64,000 nt of DNA from assembly GCA_963780825.1 (NCBI GenBank), contig CAWADL010000012.1, positions 62,001-126,000 on the forward strand. The letters run 5' to 3'. The DNA is from Roseiarcus sp963780825 (GTDB lineage: Bacteria > Pseudomonadota > Alphaproteobacteria > Rhizobiales > Beijerinckiaceae). How positions within the stretch are numbered: position 1 is the first letter of the stretch; each line of letters opens with the position of its first letter. A program made the translations under genes and the position numbers. Of this stretch, positions 48,896 through 58,067 are shown in pieces. The notes below the pieces were generated by a model that worked only from the letters and a program-made list of their open reading frames with translations, was not told the DNA's origin and did not search any database.

Positions 48896-49290
48896 GCGAT
48901 GCAAACACCAACGATCTCGTCGAAGTGGAATCGCCGGTCGCCTTTGAACCTACGTTGGAGCGAATTGTTAGCGCGATTCAAACTGCCGGGCTGACACTGT
49001 TCGCCCGGATCGACCACGCAGCGAATGCGCGGGAGGTAGGGCTGACGATGCCGCCCGCGACGGTTCTGATCTACGGAAACGCCAAGGGCGGCACGCCCGT
49101 CATGTTGGGCGCGCCGCTCGCGGCGCTGGATTTGCCGTTGCGCGTGCTGGTGCGAGAGCGCGAGGACGGGCGCGCCGCCATCGCCTTCCATCCCGTCGCC
49201 GCGATGCTGCGTCGGGCAGGGGCGCCCGAGGAGTTGGCCGCCCGGCTGGCGCCGGCGCAGCGTATCCTCGTTGCGGCGCTCGCGCCGTAG
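48892..49290 (+). CDS. DUF302 domain protein
   Basis: 132 residues, intact, ATG at 48892. ERIVSAIQTAGLTLFARIDH, LTMPPATVLIYGNAKGGTPV and LDLPLRVLVREREDGRAAIA match DUF302, a small alpha/beta fold of unknown function often linked to redox or thiol stress genes. The start overlaps the quinone oxidoreductase remnant. Confidence 0.88.
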   Translation: MSDANTNDLVEVESPVAFEPTLERIVSAIQTAGLTLFARIDHAANAREVGLTMPPATVLIYGNAKGGTPVMLGAPLAALDLPLRVLVREREDGRAAIAFHPVAAMLRRAGAPEELAARLAPAQRILVAALAP

Positions 49291-49293
49291 CGC

Positions 49294-50634
49294 TTACCTC
49301 GGAGCGCGAGCGTCTACGCCCGCGAACGGTGGGCGCGGACGCCGACCCTCCGCCCCGCCGCGAAACCTGACGTTGCCGGCCGGACGCGGCGCGGCGTCGC
49401 CGCGATTGGACGACCGGCCCGGGAATGAATTTCGCGAGCCCGCGTCGCGCCGCTTTGCGCCCTCAGACTCGGCGGGCCGGGCAGGGGCCCGCATAGCCGC
49501 GGGGCTGCGTCGATCGGTGAAGGGAAGCGTCTGCCGCGTCAGCTTCTCGATCTGGCGCAGCAACCCCCGCTCTTCATTGTCGCACAGCGAGATCGCCTGG
49601 CCCGTCGCGCCCGCTCGCGCGGTGCGGCCGATCCGATGGACATAGGCTTCCGCAACGTCGGGCAGTTCGAAATTGACGACGTGGGTCACCCCGTCGACGT
49701 CGATGCCGCGCGCCGCGATGTCGGTGGCGACCAGCACGCGGGTATTCCCGCGACGGAAGCCGTCAAGCGCCCGCACGCGTTGGTTCTGGCTCTTGTTGCC
49801 GTGGATCGCCTCTGCGCCAACGCCGGCCTTTTGCAGGTGCTGCGTGACCCGGTCAGCGCCGTGCTTGGTGCGGGTGAACACGATCGCGCGCGTCACGGCC
49901 GCGTCTTGCATCAACTCGACGAGGATATCGCGCTTGGCGGCGCCCTCGACGAACACGACGCGCTGATCGACTTTCTCGACCGTGGTCGCCGCCGGCGCCA
50001 CGGAAACACGCACCGGATCGCGCAACAGATCGTTGGCGAGACCGGCGATCTCCTTCGGCATCGTCGCCGAGAACAGCAGGGTCTGGCGGGACTTCGGCAG
50101 CATCGCGACGATGCGGCGGATCGGGATGATGAAGCCGAGATCCAGCATGTGGTCGGCTTCGTCGAGCACGAGAACTTCCGTCGCCGCCAAAGCGCTGCGG
50201 CGGGTCGCCAGATGGTCGAGCAAGCGGCCGGGCGTGGCGACGAGCACGTCGACCCCGCGGGCGAACAGCTCCGCCTGCGGTCGATGCGAAACGCCGCCGA
50301 CAATAACGCCGATCGTGAGCGAGGGCCGGATGAACTGGCCGTAGACACGGAAACTCTCGGCGATCTGCGCCGCAAGCTCACGCGTCGGGGCGAGAACCAG
50401 CACGCGCACGGAGCCGGGCGCCGGGGGACGGCGATCCGCCATCAGGCGGGACAGGATCGGCAACGCGAAGGCTGCGGTCTTGCCGGTTCCGGTCTGGGCT
50501 ATGCCGAGAAGGTCGCGGCCTTCGAGCAGGGGAGGGATGGTCTCGGCCTGGATGGGGGAGGGTTTTTCATATCCTTCGCGCGTGAGAGCGCGAAGCAACG
50601 TCTCGGGAAGACCGAGATGCGAAAACAGGGTCAA
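49294..50634 (-). CDS. rhlE: DEAD-box RNA helicase, RhlE type
   Basis: 446 residues, intact. Q motif EGYEKPSPIQAETIP, motif I AQTGTGKTAAF, Ia PTRELAAQI, II VLDEADHML, III SATMP, V ATDIAARGID and VI HRIGRTARAG. A disordered Arg/Gly/Pro tail of ~75 residues follows; its last codons overlap the family D repeat at 49299-49353. It unwinds RNA in ribosome assembly or decay. Confidence 0.95.
   Translation of the reverse strand: MTLFSHLGLPETLLRALTREGYEKPSPIQAETIPPLLEGRDLLGIAQTGTGKTAAFALPILSRLMADRRPPAPGSVRVLVLAPTRELAAQIAESFRVYGQFIRPSLTIGVIVGGVSHRPQAELFARGVDVLVATPGRLLDHLATRRSALAATEVLVLDEADHMLDLGFIIPIRRIVAMLPKSRQTLLFSATMPKEIAGLANDLLRDPVRVSVAPAATTVEKVDQRVVFVEGAAKRDILVELMQDAAVTRAIVFTRTKHGADRVTQHLQKAGVGAEAIHGNKSQNQRVRALDGFRRGNTRVLVATDIAARGIDVDGVTHVVNFELPDVAEAYVHRIGRTARAGATGQAISLCDNEERGLLRQIEKLTRQTLPFTDRRSPAAMRAPARPAESEGAKRRDAGSRNSFPGRSSNRGDAAPRPAGNVRFRGGAEGRRPRPPFAGVDARAPR
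49299..49353. repeat. Family D palindrome, diverged copy in the rhlE 3' end
   Basis: ggagcgcgagcgtctacgcc at the left and gcggacgccgaccctcc at the right form an imperfect hairpin like 4013-4076. It supplies the last codons of rhlE (protein end PPFAGVDARAPR) and lies between convergent genes, so it could act as a terminator. Confidence 0.5.
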
Positions 50635-50952
50635 TTAATGATCTTTCACGGGGCGAGCCCTGCCAGGGTCTCGCCGAACAGAGAGGGCCGTTGCGTATCG
50701 GGCCGCTACTCGGACGGATGGGGAGGAAAGCCGGCTGGTCGGCCGCAGGGCCAATCTACGCTACCGAAGCGCCTCATGTCGCGTTGCGACGCGCTGGATA
50801 TGAACGCTGCGCTGCACAATGTCAATCCGGGCTCAAAATTGACCCTAGCCCCTCTGACCGTTCACTATCTTGGCAAAAACAAGGCCTAACCGGGTGACGG
50901 CGAGGAACGAACCCACTCAAAATAGGTTATTTAGGCCTTGGAGGGACCCAAA
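50635..50952. other. Intergenic gap before the Gly/His-rich gene
   Basis: About 318 bases with no supported gene or clear repeat. It holds the divergent promoters of rhlE and the next gene. GGAGGG at 50940 is the likely ribosome-binding site of the latter. Confidence 0.5.
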
Positions 50953-51315
50953 ATGGTAGCGTTCTTGTCAAATCGTGTCGCCGTCGCACTTCTCGCCGGC
51001 AGCCTAGTCTTAAGCGGACCGGCTCTCACGCCAGCGTTGGCTGCCATGCACACCGGGGGAGGGGGCCACGGTGGCGGCGGCGGACATGGTGGCGGGGGAA
51101 TGCACGGCGGAGGGGGCATGCACGCAGGCGGGGGCTGGCATGGCGGCCATGGCGGCGGTGACCATTGGCATGGCGGCGGAGGCCATTGGCACGGCGGTGG
51201 GTACTATGGCGGCGGCGGCTATTACGGCGGGGGATACTACGGCGGCGGCGGCTACTACGGCGCCCCCTGCTTGCCTGTCCTCGGGATCGTCTCGGGCAAT
51301 TACTGCGGATATTGA
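50953..51315 (+). CDS. Secreted Gly/His/Tyr-rich low-complexity protein
   Basis: 120 residues from ATG 50953. A Sec signal peptide (VALLAGSLVLSGPALTPALA) is followed by ~70 residues of GGGGHGGGG, GGGMHGGG, WHGGGGHWHGG and YYGGGGYYGG repeats, and a conserved-looking end APCLPVLGIVSGNYCGY with two cysteines. About 14 histidines suggest metal binding, and Gly/Tyr repeats suggest a surface or matrix role. Both are inference. Confidence 0.75.
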   Translation: MVAFLSNRVAVALLAGSLVLSGPALTPALAAMHTGGGGHGGGGGHGGGGMHGGGGMHAGGGWHGGHGGGDHWHGGGGHWHGGGYYGGGGYYGGGYYGGGGYYGAPCLPVLGIVSGNYCGY

Positions 51316-51324
51316 TCAAACCGG

Positions 51325-51586
51325 GTGGGGAGGGCCACGCTCACTATCCGCGATCCTCGAGCCACCGCCCTGGCTCGGCAACTCGCAAAGGCTCGCCATA
51401 CGACAATGACGGAGGCGGTCGTGACGGCGTTGGAAAATGAATTGCGGCAGGACCGTGCGGCAGGACCGGGAGACCGAGCCGCTGCCGGTCCGACTGCGCG
51501 CTCTCCGTGCAAAGGCAAAGGCGATGGCCGGCCCCAAAGCCCGCGAAATGACGAAGGACGAAATCGACGAACTGAGCGGACGGTAG
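51325..51586 (+). pseudogene. VapB-type antitoxin broken by a 13-base tandem duplication
   Basis: GTG start; TLTIRDPRATALARQLAKAR and TTMTEAVVTALENELRQDR are the ribbon-helix-helix part of VapB (PSK transcription factor type). The motif tgcggcaggaccg then occurs twice in a row (about 51444-51469), which shifts the frame. In the other frame the normal tail RETEPLPVRLRALRAKAKAM, then GPKAREMTKDEIDELSGR, ends at 51586, just before the toxin start. Confidence 0.7.
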
Positions 51587-51742
51587 ATGTTTGTCGACAC
51601 CTTGGTGGGTCGTCATCCGGCGCGGTTCAATATAGTTGATTGTTTTTCCTATGCTTGCGCAAAGGCTCTACGTGAACCGCTGCTTTTCAAGGGCGCCGAT
51701 TTCTCGCAAACCGATGTGAATGCGGCGGGAAATGGGGGTTAG
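51587..51742 (+). pseudogene. VapC toxin reduced to its two ends
   Basis: 51 residues. MFVDT is the normal VapC start with the first aspartate. It is joined directly to GRHPARFNIVDCFSYACAKA and LLFKGADFSQTDVNAA, the usual C-terminus. About 75-80 central residues are missing, with no frame change, so this is a clean internal deletion and not sequence error. The toxin must be inactive. Confidence 0.72.
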
Positions 51743-51978
51743 AGTTTACAGGCAGAGCGCGACAGGCTTCCGTAAGTCATCCCGCATTTAACGCTTTCAC
51801 AACGAGCGCCGCGCTAAGTGGGCCTGTTGCGATCTGCCGACGGATCGGCCGCCCCGCGGTCGCCCTAGGCGCGAAGGTGCGCGTCCTTCCGGTTCGGCCG
51901 GACGTTTCCCCTTCTCTGGCGATCGTAAGGCGCGGCGCGTCCCAAGCGCGTTGTTGCTCACGCGCGTGGAGAAGCGGA

Positions 51979-54126
51979 GTGCCCCGTTCACGTAAGGCCG
52001 CCATTCTCGATCCACCTGCCGCTGCGTCGTTCGAGGCGCGGCTGCGGGCGGAAATCGAACGCCGCACTGCGGCGACGCCGGCCATGCTGCACTCCATCAA
52101 TGAAACGGGACGGCTGATTTCGGTCAGCGACGCCTGGCTCGCCAAGCTCGGCTATAGCCGTGAGGAGGTCCTCGGACGTCCTTCCTTCGAATTTTTGACC
52201 CCGGAGTCTCGAGACTACGCCATCAAGGTGATCATACCGGAATTCTTCCGGACGGGCCGATGTGAAAACGTCCAATATCAGATGGTCAAGAAAGGCGGCG
52301 GCGTCGTTGACGTGCTGATATCGGCGGTCCTCACCGACGATCCCTCAGGCCGGATTTCGCTGGCGGTCGTCACCGACATCACCGCGCTGCTCGAAGCCAA
52401 GCGGCTGATGCGCGAGGGCGAGGCGCGCTATCGCAGTCTGGTGGAAGACCAGTCCGAACTGGTGGCTTTGTCGACTCCCGACGGCGTCCTTACCTACGTG
52501 AATCACGCCTATACGGCGTTCTACGGGCGGCAGCCTGAGGAGATGGTCGGGCGCAACCTGTTTGACTTCGTGCCTGAGGAGGAACGCGCCGCGCTCTCGG
52601 AACACTTTCAGCGCGTTTGCGCGACGCGAGAAAGCATCGAGGACGAGAACCAGGTCATCTTGCCGAGCGGCGAACAGCGTTGGTTTGCCTGGACCAACCG
52701 CGCCTTGAGGGACGCCGAGGGGCGGATCACCGCGATCCATTCCGTCGGGCGCGATATTCAGCAGCGCGTCGTCGCCGAACGCCGGCTGCAGGCGAGCGAA
52801 GCGCGCTACCGTTTCCTCGCCGAAAACTCGACCGACATGATCTTGCTGGTCGACCCGGACGGCCGGCGCCTCTACGCCTCGCCGGCCTGCCGCAAGCTGC
52901 TGGGCTACGAGCCGGAAGAGACGATCGCGATGCGCCTGAATGAGGCGATCCATCCCGATGATGCGCCGCGGGTGCTGCCGATCCTTGCGGCGAGCCCCGG
53001 CGACACCACGCTCACCTACCGCTTGCGTCGCAAGGACGGGAACTACGTTTGGGTGGAAACCACAGGCAAGACAGTCGAGATCGCCGACAACAAACGCCAG
53101 CGACTGATCATCGTTCGCGACGTGGAGCAGCGTATTGCCGCGGAGCAACGGCTGGTTGCCAGCGAAGCGCGCTATCGGTTGCTCGCTGACAACAGCACCG
53201 ACATGGTGTCTCAGCTCGACCACGACCTGGTGCAACGCTACGTCTCTCCCGCCTGCCGGGAGATTCTCGGCTTCGAACCGGAGGAGCTTGTCGGGGTCAA
53301 GCCCGCGGACATGGCGCATCCCGAAGATGCGCCGCGCGTCGCGCTCGCGTTTGATTGTCTGTTGCGCGGCGAGGCGGAGACGCTTTCGATCATCAACCGC
53401 ACCCGCCACAGGGATGGCCGCTGGATCTGGGTCGAGGCGCGGCTGCGCGCGCTCAACGACGCGGCGACTGGCAAGCCAAAGGGGGTCATCGGCGCGATAC
53501 GGGACATCTCGACGCGTAAAGTGATTGAAGATGAGTTGGCGGAGGCCAATCGGCTTCTGCGGGCCTTGGCGGGGCAAGATGCGCTCACCGGGCTTGCCAA
53601 CCGGCGGGCGTTTGATGAGGCGCTGACAACGGCCCATAGCAGCGCATGCCAGGACAATTACAGTCTCGCGATGATCATGATTGACGTCGACCGCTTCAAG
53701 GCGTTCAACGATCTCTACGGTCATCCCGCTGGCGACAATTGTTTGAAACTCATCGCCAAAGCGATCTCCGAGGCCGTCCGGCGTCAAGCCGACGTCGCCG
53801 CGCGCTATGGTGGCGAGGAGTTTGGCATTGTGTTGCCTCGCACGGACGAGGCGTGCGCCGTGGCGATCGCCGTTCGCATTCAGCAAGCCGTGCTTCGTCT
53901 CAAACTCGAGCACAAGGGCGACGAACGCGGCATCGTAACCATCAGCGCCGGCGCCGCCGCAACCCGACCCGCGACGTCGGGCGAGGCGCCTGAGGCTCTC
54001 GTGCACGAGGCGGATCGGGCGCTGTATCTGGCGAAGAAGGGCGGACGAAACACTGTCGTTCTCGCCTCGGCGCCTGATGTTATGTTGGGGCGTGATGAAT
54101 CGATGACGGCGAGAAAACGCGCGTAG
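51979..54126 (+). CDS. Diguanylate cyclase with four PAS domains
   Basis: 715 residues, intact. GTG at 51979 follows GGAG. Four PAS domains begin near INETGRLISVSDAWLAKLGY, STPDGVLTYVNHAYTAFYGR, LVDPDGRRLYASPACRKLLG and LDHDLVQRYVSPACREILGF. The cyclase domain has DALTGLANRRAFDEAL, and an active GGEEF (RYGGEEFGIVLPR). RQAD five residues before GGEEF is an RxxD inhibitory site, so cyclic-di-GMP feedback is likely. No membrane segment, so cytoplasmic. Confidence 0.93.
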   Translation: MPRSRKAAILDPPAAASFEARLRAEIERRTAATPAMLHSINETGRLISVSDAWLAKLGYSREEVLGRPSFEFLTPESRDYAIKVIIPEFFRTGRCENVQYQMVKKGGGVVDVLISAVLTDDPSGRISLAVVTDITALLEAKRLMREGEARYRSLVEDQSELVALSTPDGVLTYVNHAYTAFYGRQPEEMVGRNLFDFVPEEERAALSEHFQRVCATRESIEDENQVILPSGEQRWFAWTNRALRDAEGRITAIHSVGRDIQQRVVAERRLQASEARYRFLAENSTDMILLVDPDGRRLYASPACRKLLGYEPEETIAMRLNEAIHPDDAPRVLPILAASPGDTTLTYRLRRKDGNYVWVETTGKTVEIADNKRQRLIIVRDVEQRIAAEQRLVASEARYRLLADNSTDMVSQLDHDLVQRYVSPACREILGFEPEELVGVKPADMAHPEDAPRVALAFDCLLRGEAETLSIINRTRHRDGRWIWVEARLRALNDAATGKPKGVIGAIRDISTRKVIEDELAEANRLLRALAGQDALTGLANRRAFDEALTTAHSSACQDNYSLAMIMIDVDRFKAFNDLYGHPAGDNCLKLIAKAISEAVRRQADVAARYGGEEFGIVLPRTDEACAVAIAVRIQQAVLRLKLEHKGDERGIVTISAGAAATRPATSGEAPEALVHEADRALYLAKKGGRNTVVLASAPDVMLGRDESMTARKRA

Positions 54127-54283
54127 CCCTGTCGAGCCGCGGAGCGCATGTCAGGCCCGGGTAAGGCTCATGCGGGAGCCTATCATGGGCATTCCGCCGA
54201 GAATTCCTGACCAAGCTCCGTTTGCGCACGCCAAGCGGGCTGTTTTCTCGTCACCAAACGATAGCGTTAGAGATAGAGGCACA

Positions 54284-54712
54284 ATGCGCACCATCCTCCT
54301 GGTGGAAGACGACGAAGCCGACGCATTTCTGTTCAAGCGAGCGTTTGACGACGTCGCCAAACAAACCGGCGTTAGCCTGAATATCACTCACAAGACCAAT
54401 GGCCTGGAAGGTTGCGACGCGCTCAAGGCCGCTGATCCCTCCGCCGATCTACCAGACATGGTTGTTCTCGATCTCAACATGCCGATCATGGACGGCCTCG
54501 CCTTCCTCAAGTGGCTGCGCAAACAACCCGACTTGGAAAAAGTCCATGCCGCGGTGTTGACGACCAGCACCGAACAGACCACGCACGCCGCCGCGCTCAG
54601 CGCGGGGGCCGACCGCGTGTTCGTCAAACCCAACAGTCTTCGGGGGATGGTCACGGTGGCGAGCGAGATTCTGGCCCCGCCGGGGGAAGCCGGGCATGGG
54701 TTGCGCGGCTAG
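54284..54712 (+). CDS. Single-domain response regulator (Rcp1-like)
   Basis: 142 residues, intact. ILLVEDDEADAFLFKRAF has the acidic pair, DMVVLDLNMPIMDGLAFLKW the phospho-acceptor, and RVFVKPNSLRGM the lysine. The long alpha4 spacing and EDDEADAFLFKRAF are typical of Rcp1-type receivers that partner phytochrome-like or hybrid kinases. No kinase is adjacent. It follows the PAS-GGDEF gene on the same strand. Confidence 0.92.
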   Translation: MRTILLVEDDEADAFLFKRAFDDVAKQTGVSLNITHKTNGLEGCDALKAADPSADLPDMVVLDLNMPIMDGLAFLKWLRKQPDLEKVHAAVLTTSTEQTTHAAALSAGADRVFVKPNSLRGMVTVASEILAPPGEAGHGLRG

Positions 54713-54800
54713 CTGGCAAGGCGCGGGACATCGGGTTGCCATCGCCGGCGAAACCGTCTAGATCGCCGCGCCGGGGCCGAAGCACTGCAAGCCCCGCCGC

Positions 54801-54877
54801 GCGCCCGTAGCTCAGCTGGATAGAGCACCAGACTACGAATCTGGGGGTCGGGAGTTCAAATCTCTCCGGGCGCGCCA
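54801..54877 (+). tRNA. tRNA-Arg (ACG)
   Basis: 77 bases with a complete cloverleaf. Acceptor GCGCCCG pairs with CGGGCGC, D arm GCTC...GAGC, anticodon stem CCAGA/TCTGG with loop CTACGAA (anticodon ACG), T arm GGGAG-TTCAAAT-CTCTC (one mismatch allowed) and an encoded CCA end. Confidence 0.95.
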
Positions 54878-55383
54878 ATTAAATCAAAACCTTACCTGTC
54901 GTATGTATCCTCAGCGTTTCCCAGAGATCCCGATCGGGAAGCATATGGGAAACGGCGCCCTCCCGCCACCCGACCACGCGGGTTACAGGCCTTGCCCCTC
55001 GCTAGCTGTGGCCTTGCCTGTGTCCCCGTTCGGTCGCGGACTGCGCCTTGGCTATAGCTCGTCGAACTCGTCGTCCGGCTCTACGGGATTGAGCGGCCGT
55101 ATCTCCGGCGCTGAGCCGGGGGCAGGAACGGCTCAGTCGGCCGGGGGAGGTCCGGCGGCGCGCCGGCGGGTGACGGTTGGGCGTCGGCGAGGCGGTCGGG
55201 ATGGATCAATCTCTACTCACCAAACTCATGAACTTAGAATGCCCTGTGATTTCAGTTGGCCCGATGTGAAGCGTCGTCGCTGAGTAGAGCGGCACAAAGC
55301 AGCTGGGTCGCCTTCTGTGACCGCGATTTGGGCGGCTCTCGTGAGCATGTTAAGGCCAAACGCGATCATGGGGACGATGCGCC
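54878..55383. other. Gap after tRNA-Arg without a supported gene
   Basis: About 500 bases. No integrase, repeated tRNA 3' end or clear ORF is seen. On the minus strand a short acidic frame ends VEPDDEFDEL near 55050, possibly a decayed gene end. The + strand frame across the region has composition unlike its neighbours and is not called. Confidence 0.4.
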
Positions 55384-56187
55384 ATGGAAACCGCGACGCC
55401 ACGATATAGCTGGACCGATCCGGACGCCTACGAGATTTTCATGGGCCGCTGGAGCGAACTTCTGGCCCAGAAGTTTCTCGCCCTCGTCGATATTGTTCCG
55501 GGCGGCCGCGCGCTAGATGTTGCCTGCGGGACAGGTGTATTAACGAAGGCGCTGGCTGAGGTGGGCGCGCATGTGATTGGGATCGACGCGTCTGAAGAGT
55601 ATCTGGAAGGGGCGCGCCGAAATCGATCCCACGCCAACATCGCCTATGAATACGGCGATATCCGCCACATGCGGTTCGACAACGGGACGTTCGACGCGAC
55701 CGTTTCAACGCTGGCGCTGGACGTTGTTGCGGAGATTGAACACGTGGTTGCCGAGATGAAGCGAGTGACCCGTCCAGGTGGCGTGGTCGCATCGGCGGTC
55801 ACTCAATTCTCTGGTGGCATGCCGGCCTTTGACCTCCTGCTACACACCGGCGCAACTCTCGACGCTGGCTTTAGCGGCTCGTGCGAGCGGGCGTCGCGTT
55901 CCCAATTCTGGCCTGGCGGGCAGGCAGCGTTATGGCGGAAGATGGAGCTCACTGAAGTGACGGAGATCCCTGTCGTCGTCGATTGCGAGTATCCGTCCTT
56001 CGCGGATTATTGGGCCACCTTCACTGGCGGCCAGGGCAGTACCTCGGGTTATCTGATGGCGCTCCCGGACGACGTGCGCGACGCGATTAAGCAACGTGTT
56101 CGCGCGGGCTATATGGTTGGATTATCCGATGGTCCTCGGTCTTTTCCGATGGTGTTCCGCATGGTGCGCGGCGTGGTCCCCGCCTGA
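55384..56187 (+). CDS. Class I SAM-dependent methyltransferase
   Basis: 267 residues, intact. The SAM site is RALDVACGTGVLTKALAEVG then HVIGIDASEEYLEGARR. NIAYEYGDIRHMRFDNGTFD and EIEHVVAEMKRVTRPGGVV are motifs II and III of the UbiE/methyltransferase 11 type. The substrate is unknown and the neighbours give no clue. Confidence 0.9.
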   Translation: METATPRYSWTDPDAYEIFMGRWSELLAQKFLALVDIVPGGRALDVACGTGVLTKALAEVGAHVIGIDASEEYLEGARRNRSHANIAYEYGDIRHMRFDNGTFDATVSTLALDVVAEIEHVVAEMKRVTRPGGVVASAVTQFSGGMPAFDLLLHTGATLDAGFSGSCERASRSQFWPGGQAALWRKMELTEVTEIPVVVDCEYPSFADYWATFTGGQGSTSGYLMALPDDVRDAIKQRVRAGYMVGLSDGPRSFPMVFRMVRGVVPA

Positions 56188-56271
56188 CCTGGACAGGTTT
56201 GAGCGAGAGCGGCCAGCTTCGTCCCAATCCCGTTTTCATATCTGCTTATCGTCCTCCGGGGAGGTCAGATC

Positions 56272-57360
56272 ATGAAGTCGGACCTCGTAGATCGCATCTA
56301 CGAATGCGCGTTCGTGCCCGAGAATTGGCCGCGGGCGCTAAGCGCGGCATCGAAGGCGTCCGATTTCGCGGGCGCGGGCATGTTTGTGACCACGCCAAAG
56401 GTCGTCGCTTGGACCTCCTAACGCAACGCGCATGAGTTCACCAGCCATTTCGTCCAAAACGGCCTCTACTGGCGCGGCGAAATGCCGAGGCGGATCCACG
56501 CCTCAAATCATCCGGGCTTCCTGCGCGACATCGATCTCCTGACGACAGAAGAGCTCGCGTCCGAGACGATCCGCGACTTCTGGCGCTCGACAGGGGTTCG
56601 CTATGGCGCGGGCACTGCATTTGCGTTGCCTCAGGACGAAGCCCTGTCCATCGTGATGGCGCGGCAAGTCGATAAGGGGATTGCAGACGCCGCCGCCATC
56701 GCCAAGCTGGACGCCTTGCGGCCGCACTTTGGCCGCGCGGCGCTAATGGCGGCGCGGCTGCGATTGGAGCGGGCGAAAACCGTCAGCCAGACTTTGGCGG
56801 CGATTGGCCTTGCCGCCGTCGTCCTCGACGAAAACGCCAAGGTCTTGGCCGCCAATGCGTTGATCGAGGCGAGCGTGGGCTTCGTGCGTTGGCGTGCGGG
56901 CCATCGGTTTGCGCTCAAAGACCCTGCGGCCGACGCCCTGCTGCGCGATGCGCTGGCGCGCATGGGCGCCGCGGCCGGCGGCGGCGCGCTGTCGTTCCCG
57001 GTGCGCGACGTCGAGGCCGGCGCGCTGAACATCGGCCACGTTATTCCGGTGAAGCTCGCTGCGCGCGACCTTTTCTCCCGCAGCCTCGCGGTTTTCGTAA
57101 CTGCGCGGGTCGCCGCGCCGCAGGCACCATCAATCGAACTCATTCGCTCGTTGTTTGATCTGACGCCGATGGAAGCCCGGGTGGCGCGCGGCTTGGCGGT
57201 CGGCAGGACGGTCGATGACCTCGCGGCGGATGGCAAGGTCGCGAGCAACACCATTCGCACGCACGTGCGCGGCGTGCTGGAAAAGACGGGCTGCCACCGC
57301 CAAACCGACTTCGTCGCCATGATTGCGGCTTCCGCCTTGCGCCTGGTCAACAAATCGTAG
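56272..57360 (+). CDS. LuxR-family regulator with an in-frame stop at codon 50
   Basis: The ATG at 56272 has GGGGAGG upstream and opens MKSDLVDRIYECAFVPENWP, the usual N-terminus of this regulator type. A TAA at 56419-56421 interrupts the frame, which then continues in the same frame to the HTH: LIRSLFDLTPMEARVARGLA and TVDDLAADGKVASNTIRTHV. A start at 56482 could give a 292-residue product with all domains but a shorter sensor. One substitution would restore ~362 residues. So it is either a fresh pseudogene, a base error, or two products. Confidence 0.75.
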
Positions 57361-57503
57361 CGATCGCCGCTCCCTTTTCCTCATCAATTCTGATGAGGCC
57401 AGCGTAGCGCGCCTCGACTACGATTTCGTGCTGGAAGCGGACTGCGGCTGTGGAAGCCGGCGTATGCCGACAACCAGCGAGTGCGCGAAGAGGAGAGGTC
57501 TCC

Positions 57504-58004
57504 GTGAATAGTCTCATGTCCACCCTTGTCTCATCCTTCGCTTTTGCATTAACGGCTTCGGTGATGACGGCGTCGCCCACCTTCGCTGGCGAGCCGACTT
57601 CGGTCTGGACCTGCCAGAACATCGGCGCAGACGATATTGAACCGATCAGTGATCAAAAGGACCATGTCCTCCAAATCTACTCGTACTCCTGTCAGATCGC
57701 GGGAGGGCCGCTCGACGGCGGCGTCGTCACCGGCACGACGGTCAGCGAGTGGAAAGACGCCAAGAGCAACCGCGTCGCGGAGTTGGGCGTCATCCGCAAG
57801 CCCGGCTCAATGGCTGTTTACAGCGAGGGCAGCGAATCCGTCACGCTGGCCAAGGCCAACGACAAAATAATCGGCTGCAGCGCGACGGGATCGGGCAAGT
57901 ACGTGTTCGCGACCGGCGATTGGGCTCAGTTGGCCGGCAAAACGAACTCGTTCAAGGGCCGATGCGCCCCGGTGGGTTTCGTGGTCGAGCAAACATTCGA
58001 TTGA
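57504..58004 (+). CDS. Secreted protein of unknown function
   Basis: 166 residues. GTG at 57504 follows AGGAGAGG. A signal peptide (LVSSFAFALTASVMTASPTF) ends near AGEPT. The mature part has four cysteines (TWTCQNIG-like VWTCQNIGADD, YSYSCQIAGG, KIIGCSATGSG and FKGRCAPVGF). GKYVFATGDWAQLAGKTNSF resembles the end of the next protein (GDFASMVGKTWYG), so the two may be distant relatives. No family recognised. Confidence 0.78.
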   Translation: MNSLMSTLVSSFAFALTASVMTASPTFAGEPTSVWTCQNIGADDIEPISDQKDHVLQIYSYSCQIAGGPLDGGVVTGTTVSEWKDAKSNRVAELGVIRKPGSMAVYSEGSESVTLAKANDKIIGCSATGSGKYVFATGDWAQLAGKTNSFKGRCAPVGFVVEQTFD

Positions 58005-58067
58005 CTGTTGCAACGCGACCCTCGGCGAAAATGCGCAAGCTCCCTTCATTGCAAACAGGAGTTATCC

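Noticed and set aside
49636..50889. 417-codon antisense frame over rhlE
   Set aside because: All helicase motifs are on the other strand; the frame lacks domains.
51050..51260. Short repeated units resembling a CRISPR array
   Set aside because: The repeats are glycine/histidine codons in a secreted protein frame, without regular spacers.
52345..54006. 553-codon open frame antisense to the PAS-GGDEF gene
   Set aside because: It mirrors an intact, fully recognisable protein on the other strand; long antisense frames are expected at this GC content, and it has no recognisable domain.
54903..55283. ORF of 126 codons after tRNA-Arg
   Set aside because: Low-complexity Gly/Ser/Arg translation, no ribosome-binding site and no recognisable family.
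54801..55383. tRNA-Arg as attachment site of a genomic island
   Set aside because: No integrase gene and no second copy of the tRNA 3' end is seen in the window.
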